This document shows, piece after piece, positions 26,618-34,445 of a stretch of 64,000 nt of DNA. The notes under the pieces were generated by a model. It did not search any database, was not told where the DNA came from, and saw only the letters and a program-made list of their open reading frames with translations. Where the stretch lies: NCBI RefSeq assembly GCF_004217215.1, contig NZ_SHKP01000007.1, forward strand, positions 62,001 through 126,000, given 5' to 3'. Origin of the DNA: Rivibacter subsaxonicus (GTDB lineage Bacteria > Pseudomonadota > Gammaproteobacteria > Burkholderiales > Burkholderiaceae_C). Within the stretch, counting starts at the first letter, position 1; every line of letters begins with the position of its first letter. A program made the translations under genes and the position numbers.

Positions 26618-28132
26618 ATGGCAAAGAAGGACAAACAGCCGAACATCTTGGTGATGTGGGGCGACGACATCGGTCAGTCGAACCTCAGCTGCTACACCAA
26701 GGGGATGATGGGCTACAGGACGCCCAACATCGATCGCATTGCGAACGAGGGGATGGTCTTCACCGACGCGTACGCCGAGCAGAGTTGCACCGCCGGCCGC
26801 GCCTCGTTCATCACGGGGCAATGCGGCCTGCGCACCGGCTTGACCAAGGTCGGCCTGCCCGGCGCGGAACTGGGCCTCAAGGCCGAGGACATCACCATCG
26901 CCGAGGCGCTCAAGCCGCTCGGCTACCGCACCGGCCAGTTCGGCAAGAACCACCTCGGCGACCGCGACGAGCACCTGCCGACGATGCACGGCTTCGATGA
27001 GTTCTTCGGCAACCTCTACCACCTGAACGCCGAGGAAGAACCCGAGCACGTGGACTACCCGAGCAAGAAGGACTTCCCCGACTTCAAGAAGAAGTTCGGC
27101 CCGCGCGGTGTGCTGCATTGCTGGGCCGACGGCAAGGGCGGCCAGAAGATCGAGAACACCGGCCCGCTGACCAAGAAGCGCATGGAGACCTGCGACGACG
27201 AATTCATGGCCGCGGCCAAGAAGTTCATCAAGGCCGCCCACAAGGCCGGCGAGCCCTTCTTCGTCTGGTTCAACACCTCGCACATGCACGCGTGGACTCA
27301 CGTCAAGCCGGAAAGCCTTGGCCAGTCCGGCCGCTGGCAGTCCGAGTACCACGACGTGATGATCGACCACGACAAGTGCATTGGCGAAATGCTCGACTTG
27401 CTGGACGAACTCGGCATTGCCGACAACACCTTCGTCAAGTACAGCACCGACAACGGGCCGCACATGAACACCTGGCCGGATGCCGGCACGACCCCATTCC
27501 GCAACGAGAAGAACTCGAGCTGGGAGGGCGCGTACCGCATCCCCTGCATGGTCCGCTTCCCCGGCAAGATCAAGGCCGGAACGGAGTCGAACGAGATCGT
27601 CAGCCACCTCGACTGGTTCCCCACCATCCTTGCAATCGCCGGTGAGCCCGACATCAAGGGAAAGCTGAAGAAGGGCCACAAGATCGGCAAGAAGACCTAC
27701 AAGGTCCACCTCGACGGCTACAACCTGGTGCCCTACCTGACCGGCAGGGAGAAGAAGAGCCCGCGGCCTGGCTTCATCTACTTCACCGACGAAGGCGACG
27801 TCGCCGCGCTGCGCTACGACAACTGGAAGTTGATGTTCATGGAGCAGCGTGTCCGGGGCACGCTGCAGGTCTGGTTAGAGCCGTGGGTGGTGCTCCGCGC
27901 GCCATACATCTTCAACCTGCGGACGGACCCGTACGAGCGCGCACAGATCACGTCAAACACCTACTTCGACTGGCATTTCCGGCATATCTATATGTGCGTG
28001 CCGGCGCAGGCCATCGTCGCGGAGTTCCTCGAAACCTTCAAGGAGTTCCCGCCGCGGCAGAAGGCGTCGAGCTTCAGTCTCGATCAGGTCCTGGAGAAGA
28101 TGACCGAGGCCGCGGGCGGCGGAGGTCACTGA
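26618..28132 (+). CDS. Arylsulfatase (type I, Cys-type)
   Basis: 504-residue sulfatase of the alkaline-phosphatase superfamily that hydrolyses sulfate esters. Metal-binding Asp pair in MWGDDIGQSN (residues 16-17), the formylglycine site Cys57 in SCTAGRAS (matches CxAxR) and STDNGPHMNTW are all present, so it should be active after FGE processing. No signal peptide is visible: the protein starts MAKKDKQPNILVMWGDD, so it is probably cytoplasmic and acts on imported substrate. An AACAGGAGT ribosome site precedes ATG 26618. It is unusually Lys-rich for this genome. Confidence 0.93.
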   Translation: MAKKDKQPNILVMWGDDIGQSNLSCYTKGMMGYRTPNIDRIANEGMVFTDAYAEQSCTAGRASFITGQCGLRTGLTKVGLPGAELGLKAEDITIAEALKPLGYRTGQFGKNHLGDRDEHLPTMHGFDEFFGNLYHLNAEEEPEHVDYPSKKDFPDFKKKFGPRGVLHCWADGKGGQKIENTGPLTKKRMETCDDEFMAAAKKFIKAAHKAGEPFFVWFNTSHMHAWTHVKPESLGQSGRWQSEYHDVMIDHDKCIGEMLDLLDELGIADNTFVKYSTDNGPHMNTWPDAGTTPFRNEKNSSWEGAYRIPCMVRFPGKIKAGTESNEIVSHLDWFPTILAIAGEPDIKGKLKKGHKIGKKTYKVHLDGYNLVPYLTGREKKSPRPGFIYFTDEGDVAALRYDNWKLMFMEQRVRGTLQVWLEPWVVLRAPYIFNLRTDPYERAQITSNTYFDWHFRHIYMCVPAQAIVAEFLETFKEFPPRQKASSFSLDQVLEKMTEAAGGGGH

Positions 28133-28161
28133 AGTCTGCCGAAGCAACCGCGGGCATCGAG

Positions 28162-28195
28162 CGCGCCGATGGTTCCGCAAGGAACCATCGGCGCG
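28162..28195 (+). terminator. Perfect 15-bp hairpin with GCAA tetraloop after the arylsulfatase gene
   Basis: Positions 28162-28176 (CGCGCCGATGGTTCC in part) pair without mismatch with 28181-28195 across a GCAA loop, a stable GNRA-type tetraloop. There is no following U-tract, so it may stabilise the sulfatase mRNA 3' end or be a Rho-dependent or processing structure rather than an intrinsic terminator. Confidence 0.6.
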
Positions 28196-28229
28196 GCATT
28201 GCGACTGAGCACTGCAACGAGGGCGTCGA

Positions 28230-28592
28230 ATGGAATCCATGCTGCACGAGATCGCCCACTATGTCGCACTCGCCATCGAGGTGATCGCGATCGCGGTCAT
28301 CGCGATTGGCGCCGTCGAGGCGGTGTTCGGGCTGGTGCGGATCGGCATTCGGTCCGAGAACCCGGACCGGGATCGGCGCGCCGTCTGGCTGAACTTCGCG
28401 CGCTGGCTGGTCGCCGGCCTGACCTTCCAGCTCGCTGCCGACGTGGTCAACACCTCGTTCGGACCGACCTGGCATGAGGTCGGGCAGTTGGCCGCAATTG
28501 CCGCGATCCGCACCTTCCTGAGCTACTTCCTCGATCGCGAGATGCGCGAGAAGAGCGAGTTGCAACAACCGCAGGCGGAGCGTTCGCACTGA
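28230..28592 (+). CDS. DUF1622-family membrane protein
   Basis: 120 residues with three hydrophobic helices: EVIAIAVIAIGAVEAVFGLV, the ARWLVAGLTFQLAADVVNTS segment and LAAIAAIRTFLSYFLDREM. The last two match the conserved core of DUF1622 proteins, whose function is unknown. It lies between the sulfatase and an outer-membrane protein gene, separated from the former by the perfect hairpin. Confidence 0.82.
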   Translation: MESMLHEIAHYVALAIEVIAIAVIAIGAVEAVFGLVRIGIRSENPDRDRRAVWLNFARWLVAGLTFQLAADVVNTSFGPTWHEVGQLAAIAAIRTFLSYFLDREMREKSELQQPQAERSH

Positions 28593-28623
28593 GCGTCGAC
28601 GCCGGCAGACCGGAGCTACGCTG

Positions 28624-29439
28624 ATGTTCGCCAGCCATTCATCGGCACGACGATTGCCCTCTTGCCGCAAGGCCGGTGCCGGGCTGGTGGCAAGCATCGT
28701 ACTGGCCGCGCTGCAGATGCCCGGTCACGCGCAGGATGTCGGCAGCGATCGGTGGCAATTCGAGCTGACGCCCTATCTCTGGGCCGCCGGCATGGACGGC
28801 ACGGTGCGCGTCAACAACAGGCCCGAAGCGGGTCTCGCGGTGGAGCAAAGCTTCTCGGACATCTTCAAGATCCTCGAGTTCGCGCTGATGGGCGAGTTCG
28901 AGGCCCGCAAGGGCCGCTGGGGCCTGACTGCTGACGGCGTCTATTTCAAGGTCAATGACGAGGGTGCCGTTTCGGGCCCCCTGGGATTCGTCACGCTGGG
29001 CGCCAATGCCAATCTCACGCAGCAGATGTATTCGCTGGCCGGCAGCTACCGCCTGGTCGAGGGCGGCACCCCGGTCGACCTGTTCGGCGGCTTGCGCTAC
29101 ACCTCGGTGAAATGGGACATCGACATCGCGGCCTCGGTGCCCGTCGTGGCCGACAGGCGCCTGGTGAGGAATAACGACTGGATCGATCCCTTCATCGGCG
29201 TGCGGGTCCAGCATGCGCTGGATGATCGCTGGTCGCTGGTGGGCTATGCCGATGTGGGCGGCTTCGGGGTGGGGTCCGATCTGGCGCTGCAGGCGATGGC
29301 TGGGGTGCGCTACGCCTTCAGGCCCGACATCGTCGGCAAGTTCGGCTACCGCTACATATCGGCCGACTATGACCGCCACGACTTCCAGTACGACATGGCC
29401 AACGCCGGCTTCTATCTGGCGGTCGGGTTCCGCTGGTGA
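28624..29439 (+). CDS. Outer-membrane beta-barrel protein
   Basis: 271 residues with a signal peptide (basic start, GAGLVASIVLAALQMPGHAQ) and then alternating amphipathic strands such as WQFELTPYLWAAGMDGTVRV, VDLFGGLRYTSVKWDIDIAA and FRPDIVGKFGYRYISADYD. It ends in aromatic Trp (VGFRW), as barrels recognised by BAM do. It could be a porin for the sulfatase pathway substrate or a structural barrel. No sub-family is certain. Confidence 0.82.
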   Translation: MFASHSSARRLPSCRKAGAGLVASIVLAALQMPGHAQDVGSDRWQFELTPYLWAAGMDGTVRVNNRPEAGLAVEQSFSDIFKILEFALMGEFEARKGRWGLTADGVYFKVNDEGAVSGPLGFVTLGANANLTQQMYSLAGSYRLVEGGTPVDLFGGLRYTSVKWDIDIAASVPVVADRRLVRNNDWIDPFIGVRVQHALDDRWSLVGYADVGGFGVGSDLALQAMAGVRYAFRPDIVGKFGYRYISADYDRHDFQYDMANAGFYLAVGFRW

Positions 29440-29470
29440 CGTCGCGCCCGTGGCAGGTCGAGGCGGCACC

Positions 29471-29492
29471 TTAACCAAAGCTAGTTTCGGGC
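29471..29492 (+). promoter_or_regulatory. Cluster-specific repeated motif, copy 3 (degenerate)
   Basis: TTAACCAAAGCTAGTTTCGG, continuing GC, matches copy 2 except for a small change and one deletion around ACC. Similarity continues into the following GGAACG. It precedes the barrel remnant rather than an intact gene. Confidence 0.4.
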
Positions 29493-29723
29493 GCCGGAAC
29501 GCGCGGCGAGACGTACGCGTTCGATCGTCCGAACGACGGGCAGATCATGACCAGCCAGCTGACGCTGGCCGACACCTCACCGTGGAGCGGCAGCCTGCGT
29601 CTCGGGCTGCGCAGCTTGGTGGCGCGCTCGCTGATCGTCGAGGCGAGCCTCGGCTACCTGAGCATCGGGCAGAACGGCCTCGACACCTGGGAAGGCCGCC
29701 TGTTCGTGTCGTACGGGTTCTGA
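29475..29723 (+). pseudogene. Remnant of an outer-membrane (autotransporter-like) beta-barrel C-terminus
   Basis: After an in-frame stop at 29472 the frame reads about 80 residues, including ETYAFDRPNDGQIMTSQLTL and SLIVEASLGYLSIGQNGL, and ends LFVSYGF. Alternating strands and a terminal Phe are typical of the last strands of an outer-membrane barrel. The first ATG (29547) would give only 58 residues without a signal peptide, so this is best read as the 3' remnant of a deleted gene. Confidence 0.55.
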
Positions 29724-29747
29724 GCCAGGCCGCGGGGCCGAGGACGA

Positions 29748-31004
29748 CTACGCCGCCAGCCGCGTATCGAGTTCGTCGAGCACCGCATCGAGCCTGCGCA
29801 GCGCGACTTGCGCGCGCCCGCGCGGCGCGGCGCGGGTGTCGAGCAGGCGCTGCAAGGGATCGTTCAGAACCGCCTCGTCGAGTCGCAGTCCGTGGACCGC
29901 GAGCGTCGCGCCGAGCGTGGCCTGGCGGCGGCGCAGCTGCGCCCGCGTGGCCTGATACGCGTGCTCGGCCATGCGCTTGCGCTGCGAGTAGCTGAAGGGG
30001 TTGCTGAAGAAGATGCTGGCGTCGCCCGGATCGGGCTCGAACAGCACGATGTCGGTGTCGGGGTACTGCTTGCCGTAGCGGCCCAGGCCGAGTTCCATGC
30101 GCGAGCGGATCATCGAGCGGAAGGTCTGGCTCAGCACCTGCGGCAGGCCGCCATCGACGAGGCGCCGGATCGGTGCCTCGCCGAGTTCGAGCTCGACGCC
30201 GGCCTGCTCGCTGACGCGGCCGTCGTAGGGCACCAGCGGGTTCAGGCACAGCAGCAGGTCCAGGCCCTCGTCGAGGATCACCGAGGCGTGCAGGGTCTTG
30301 CGCAGCGCGCCGTCCACGTAGCAGCGGCCGTCGATCTCGAGCGGCGGGAACAGGCCCGGCAGCGCGGCGCTGGCCTGCACCGCCAGCGAGATCGGCACCT
30401 CGTCATGGCCGGGCATGCCGAAGGGGCGCGCCTCGCCGCTGTCGAGGTCGACCGCCACCAGCACGAGGCGCCGGTCGAGCGCGCGAAAGTCGTTGCTGCG
30501 CCCGGGTGCCGAGAACACCCGCGACAGATGCTCGTGCACGGTGGTGTTCGAGAACAGCCCGGTCGGCACGCCGCGGCCGAGGCGGTCGAGTACCTGCGAG
30601 CGCGAGGCGATGCCGAGCGAGTAGTCGAGCGCGGCGATGGCGGCCAGCGCCGGCAGCTTGGAGACGCGACTGATGATCTCGCCCCAGGCCGGGCGCATCA
30701 GGATCGCCGGGTCGAAGACGTCGCCGGGCGGGCCTTCGTTCTCGATGAAGGAGCGGCACAGCTCGCGCGGGCCGATGCCGTTGGCCAGACCGGCCGCGAC
30801 GAAGCCGCCGGCCGAGACGCCGACGAAGGCGCAGGCCTCGGTCAGGCGCAGGCCGGGAATCGAGTCCTCGAGCGCGCACAGCGCGCCGATTTCCCAGATC
30901 GCGCCGAGCGGGCCGCCGCCGGCGAGCGCGAGGCCGATGCGCGGCGGCGAAGAGCGTGTGTTTCGAGTGGAACGCGGCAGCGTGGAGACGGAAGCAGAAG
31001 CCAT
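29748..31004 (-). CDS. Patatin-like phospholipase
   Basis: 418-residue predicted serine lipid hydrolase with the Ser-Asp dyad of patatins. The oxyanion loop is GLALAGGGPLGAIWEIG, the nucleophile elbow GVSAGG, and the catalytic Asp lies in CYVDGALRKTLHAS. There is no signal peptide, so it is probably intracellular. It lies next to a PHA phasin and a fatty acyl-CoA reductase, suggesting a role in lipid or storage-polymer turnover, although a terminator separates it from the phasin gene. Confidence 0.9.
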   Translation of the reverse strand: MASASVSTLPRSTRNTRSSPPRIGLALAGGGPLGAIWEIGALCALEDSIPGLRLTEACAFVGVSAGGFVAAGLANGIGPRELCRSFIENEGPPGDVFDPAILMRPAWGEIISRVSKLPALAAIAALDYSLGIASRSQVLDRLGRGVPTGLFSNTTVHEHLSRVFSAPGRSNDFRALDRRLVLVAVDLDSGEARPFGMPGHDEVPISLAVQASAALPGLFPPLEIDGRCYVDGALRKTLHASVILDEGLDLLLCLNPLVPYDGRVSEQAGVELELGEAPIRRLVDGGLPQVLSQTFRSMIRSRMELGLGRYGKQYPDTDIVLFEPDPGDASIFFSNPFSYSQRKRMAEHAYQATRAQLRRRQATLGATLAVHGLRLDEAVLNDPLQRLLDTRAAPRGRAQVALRRLDAVLDELDTRLAA

Positions 31005-31095
31005 GAATCGAGTCTATGCGGGCACCTTGCAGGCCTCGCGGGTGGTGCCTCTAGCGGCGCTGCGGACTTACCCGCGCGGTTTGTCGTGCGCCCAT

Positions 31096-31121
31096 GAGAA
31101 AGGGGCGCCGAGGCGCCCCTT
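31096..31121 (-). terminator. Intrinsic terminator of the phasin gene
   Basis: AAGGGGCGCC (31100-31109) pairs with GGCGCCCCTT (31112-31121). Read on the minus strand the stem is followed by TTTCTC. It lies 30 nt past the phasin stop. Confidence 0.7.
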
Positions 31122-31150
31122 GCACGATCCGGTCTGAGCCGGGTTCGGAC

Positions 31151-31747
31151 TCAGGCGGCGGTCGCGGGTGCGGCCACCTTGGCGGCAGCCTTGCGGCGCG
31201 GCGCGGCAGCCTTCTTGGCGACCGGGGCCTTCTTGGCGACAGCCTTCTTCGGCGCGGCGGCAGCCTTCTTGGCGACCGGGGCGGCACGCTTGACCGGCGC
31301 GGCCTTGGCGCCGCCGAGCTTGGCAACCTGGGCCGAGAGCTTGTCGATGCGGCCGATCAGGGTCTCGATTTCCTTGCTCGACGGCACGCCGAGCTTGGCC
31401 AGGGCCTTGGCGACGCGCTCCTCGAAGATGGTCTCGAGCTTGTCCCACGAGTGGCCGGCCTTGGTCTGCACGTCGCCGGCCAGGTTGCTCATCCTGCTGG
31501 CGACTTCGCCGATCTTCTCTTCGGCCACGGCCTGCGTCTTGCGCTGGATCGAGACGCCTTCCTTGACCAGGGTCTCGAAGACCTTGCCGCCTTCGCCCTG
31601 GGCCTTGGCAAACGCGCCGAGGCCGGCCAGCCAGATCTGCTGGGCCGAGTCGCGCACGGTGGTGGCGAGTTGGCTGTCGAGCAGCTGGCCCATGCCGCTG
31701 CCGCCGGCAGCCTTCTTGGTGGCGATGTTCTTGAGCTTCTTGACCAT
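31151..31747 (-). CDS. PhaF/PhaI-type poly(hydroxyalkanoate) granule-associated phasin
   Basis: 198 residues from ATG 31747 (MVKKLKNIATKKAAGG). The N-terminal 140 residues form the granule-binding helical domain (TTVRDSAQQIWLAGLGAFAK, SRMSNLAGDVQTKAG) with a coiled-coil segment LIGRIDKLSAQVAKL. The C-terminal 50 residues are Lys/Ala/Pro repeats of the histone-H1 type (PVAKKAAAAPKKAVAKKAP) that bind DNA in PhaF. It should coat PHA granules and link them to the nucleoid. An in-frame ATG 33 nt upstream is possible but less likely. Confidence 0.92.
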   Translation of the reverse strand: MVKKLKNIATKKAAGGSGMGQLLDSQLATTVRDSAQQIWLAGLGAFAKAQGEGGKVFETLVKEGVSIQRKTQAVAEEKIGEVASRMSNLAGDVQTKAGHSWDKLETIFEERVAKALAKLGVPSSKEIETLIGRIDKLSAQVAKLGGAKAAPVKRAAPVAKKAAAAPKKAVAKKAPVAKKAAAPRRKAAAKVAAPATAA

Positions 31748-31888
31748 GATGGTTGTCCCTTGTGATGAAGTTGAGAGCAAGCAGCGCCGTCTGCTCCTGC
31801 ACGCAGTGGTGACGCCTCGCAGTTCACTTTAGGACCAAGCTTGTGGAGCGGGCTGCCTAAAGCGCAGCGGCGCGCTAGGCAGTGATCT

Positions 31889-32165
31889 CTAGCAGGCTGT
31901 TGAAATACCCCCAGAGGCCGCGGCGGGTCTCTGCGGGATGAGCGGCAAGGCGCAGGCCGCAGCGAGGGCTCGACGCCCTCGCAAGGGCTGCAACGCCGCC
32001 GATCGCCCGCAGAGCCCCGCCCCGAAGGGTTCGCGAGATAAAGGGCCCGCTGCGTCGTTGGCCTGCTCGGCTGTCGACCCTCGGGGTCGACCTTCGCAGT
32101 CCGCCTGGCATCCGGCCCTTTCTCTCGCGAACGCGACCCCTGCGGGTACTTCAACAGCCTGCTAG
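31889..32165. mobile_element. 277-bp MITE-like element with 22-bp terminal inverted repeats
   Basis: The left end CTAGCAGGCTGTTGAAATAC (31889 on) is the reverse complement of the right end GTACTTCAACAGCCTGCTAG with one mismatch over 22 bp. The outermost CTAG is either part of the repeats or a 4-bp target duplication. Inside there is a second inverted pair, TTCGCGAGATAAAGGGCC near 32029 and GGCCCTTTCTCTCGCGAA near 32114, and no transposase gene. It occupies most of the 567-bp gap between the phasin and reductase genes; the remaining parts hold their upstream regions. Confidence 0.75.
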
Positions 32166-32314
32166 CCCGCCAAGGGCCCGGCGTGCCCTTGGCTCGGGTA
32201 AATCCGGAGCCAGCCGCGAGCTGTGGAGCACCGCCGTCGCGGATCGCTGGCAAAGAATGGCACAGTGATCGCGGTGCGCCGCCGGCCACGTCAAAGAACC
32301 ACGAGGAGTCCTCC

Positions 32315-34333
32315 ATGCATTACTTCGTCACCGGTGCCACCGGCTTCATCGGCAAGCGCCTGGTCAAGGCGCTGCTGGCCCGCAAGGGCAGCACGGTGCA
32401 CGTGCTGATGCGTGCCGGCAGCGAGGCCAAGCTGCCCGATCTGCTGGCGTACTGGGAGCTGCAAAGTGCGGCCGCCAGGGCGCGCGTGGTGGCGGTCACG
32501 GGCGACCTCACCGGCAAGAAGCTCGGCGTGGCAGGCGAGACGATCAAGGCGCTGAAGGGCCGGATCGACGCGGTCTATCACCTGGCCGCGATCTACGACC
32601 TCGGCGCCGCCGCCGACACGCAGGTCGAGGTCAACATCGAAGGCACGCGCAACGCGGTGGAGTTCGCAAAGGCGATCGACGCCGGGCACTTCCATCACGT
32701 GAGCTCGATCGCCGCGGCCGGCCTCTACGAGGGCGTGTTCCGCGAGGACATGTTCGAGGAGGCAGAGAACCTCGAGCACCCGTACTTCATGACCAAGCAC
32801 GAGAGCGAGAAGATCGTGCGCAAGGAGTGCAAGGTGCCGTGGACGGTGTACCGCCCGGCGCTGGTGGTCGGCGACTCGAGCACCGGCGAGATGGACAAGA
32901 TCGACGGCCCCTACTACTTCTTCAAGCTGATCCAGCGCATGCGCCAGCTGCTGCCGCCGTGGATGCCCTCGGTCGGCATCGAGGGCGGGCGGGTCAACAT
33001 CGTGCCGGTCGACTTCGTCGTCGCCGCGCTCGACTACCTGAGCCACCTGGACAAGGTGGCCGGCCGCTGCTTCCACCTGGTCGATCCGGTCGGCTACCGC
33101 GTCGGCGACGTGCTCGACATCTTCAGCAAGGCCGCGCATGCGCCGAAGATGAACCTGTTCGTCAACGCGGCGCTGTTCGGTTTCATCCCGCGCGGCGTCA
33201 AGAAGAGCCTGATGGCGCTGGCACCGGTGCGCCGGGTGCGCAACGCGGTGCTCAAGGACCTCGGCCTGCCCGAGGACATGCTGACCTTCGTCAACTACCC
33301 GACCCGCTTCGACTGCCGCGAGACCGTGGCCGCGCTCAAGGGCAGCGGCATCGCCTGCCCCAACCTCAAGGACTACGCCTGGCGGCTGTGGGACTACTGG
33401 GAGCGCCATCTCGACCCCGACCTCTTCATCGACCGCTCGCTCAAGGGCACGGTTGGCGGCAAGGTGGTGCTGGTCACCGGCGGCAGCTCGGGCATCGGCC
33501 TGGCGGCGGCCTGCAAGTTCGCCGAGGCCGGCGCGACCACGATCATCTGCGCGCGCGGCGAGGACAAGCTGGCGGAGGCCGTGAAGGAGATCAAGGCCTT
33601 CGTGAAGGCCGCCGGCGGCAGCGAGCCCAAGGTGCACAGCTTCTCGGTCGACATTGCCGACGAGGCCGGCTGTGCCGAGTTCGTGAAGACCTTGAACGAA
33701 GAGTTCGGCGGCGTCGACTTCCTGATCAACAACGCCGGCCGCTCGATCCGGCGCGCGATCGAGAACAGCTACGACCGCTTCCACGATTTCGAGCGCACGA
33801 TGCAGCTCAACTACTTCGGCTGCCTGCGCGTGACGATGGGCCTGCTGCCGGGCATGGCGAAGAAGAAGAAGGGTCACGTGGTCAACATCAGCTCGATCGG
33901 CGTGCTGACCAACGCGCCGCGCTTTTCCGCCTACGTGGCCAGCAAGGCCGCGCTCGATGCCTGGACCCGCTGCGCCAGCAGCGAGTACGCCGACGTGGGG
34001 ATCAGCTTCACGACCATCAACATGCCGCTGGTGCGCACGCCGATGATCGCGCCGACCAAGCTCTACAACAACGTGCCGACGCTCTCGCCCGAGGAGGCGG
34101 CCGACATGATCGCGCAGGCCTGCGTCTACAAGCCGGTGCGCGTTGCCACGCGCCTGGGCATCACGGGCGAGGTGCTGCACGCGCTGGCGCCGCGGGTGGC
34201 GCAGATCGCGATGAACACCAGCTTCCGCATGTTCCCCGACAGCGACGCCGCCAAGGGCGAGAAGGGCGACAAGCCCAAGCTCTCAGCCGAGGCGATCGCG
34301 CTGCAGCAGATGATGCGCGGGATTCATTTCTGA
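32315..34333 (+). CDS. Two-domain fatty acyl-CoA reductase (alcohol-forming type) / SDR fusion
   Basis: 672 residues from ATG 32315 behind ACGAGGAG. The N-terminal half (about 1-370) is an extended SDR of the male-sterility/FAR type, with VTGATGFIGKRLVKALLARK and the active-site pair in YFMTKHESEK. The C-terminal half (from about 385) is a classical SDR, with VLVTGGSSGIGLAAACKFAE, INNAG and YVASKAALDAW. This order and length match the bacterial fatty acyl-CoA/aldehyde reductases known from Marinobacter, which make fatty alcohols for wax esters. It sits beside a PHA phasin and patatin gene. A mycolate or other long-chain reductase role cannot be excluded. Confidence 0.85.
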   Translation: MHYFVTGATGFIGKRLVKALLARKGSTVHVLMRAGSEAKLPDLLAYWELQSAAARARVVAVTGDLTGKKLGVAGETIKALKGRIDAVYHLAAIYDLGAAADTQVEVNIEGTRNAVEFAKAIDAGHFHHVSSIAAAGLYEGVFREDMFEEAENLEHPYFMTKHESEKIVRKECKVPWTVYRPALVVGDSSTGEMDKIDGPYYFFKLIQRMRQLLPPWMPSVGIEGGRVNIVPVDFVVAALDYLSHLDKVAGRCFHLVDPVGYRVGDVLDIFSKAAHAPKMNLFVNAALFGFIPRGVKKSLMALAPVRRVRNAVLKDLGLPEDMLTFVNYPTRFDCRETVAALKGSGIACPNLKDYAWRLWDYWERHLDPDLFIDRSLKGTVGGKVVLVTGGSSGIGLAAACKFAEAGATTIICARGEDKLAEAVKEIKAFVKAAGGSEPKVHSFSVDIADEAGCAEFVKTLNEEFGGVDFLINNAGRSIRRAIENSYDRFHDFERTMQLNYFGCLRVTMGLLPGMAKKKKGHVVNISSIGVLTNAPRFSAYVASKAALDAWTRCASSEYADVGISFTTINMPLVRTPMIAPTKLYNNVPTLSPEEAADMIAQACVYKPVRVATRLGITGEVLHALAPRVAQIAMNTSFRMFPDSDAAKGEKGDKPKLSAEAIALQQMMRGIHF

Positions 34334-34375
34334 TGAGCGCTCGCCTGCGGCGTCGCATGAAGACGCCTCAGGCGC

Positions 34376-34445
34376 CAATGAACGATGAAGGATGAACGAA
34401 GCCGCGGAGTGCGTCGCTTCATTGTTCATCGTTCATCTTTCATTG
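34376..34445. repeat. Large imperfect stem-loop of ATGAACGATGAA words between convergent genes
   Basis: Left arm 34376-34402 (CAATGAACGATGAAGGATGA and on) pairs with right arm 34416-34445 (ending TTCATCTTTCATTG) with few mismatches around a 13-nt loop. The right arm covers the end of the dmeF-like coding region. A smaller G/C-rich hairpin lies just upstream (34343-34373). It can act as a two-way terminator. The same words occur at 18113-18180. Confidence 0.6.
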
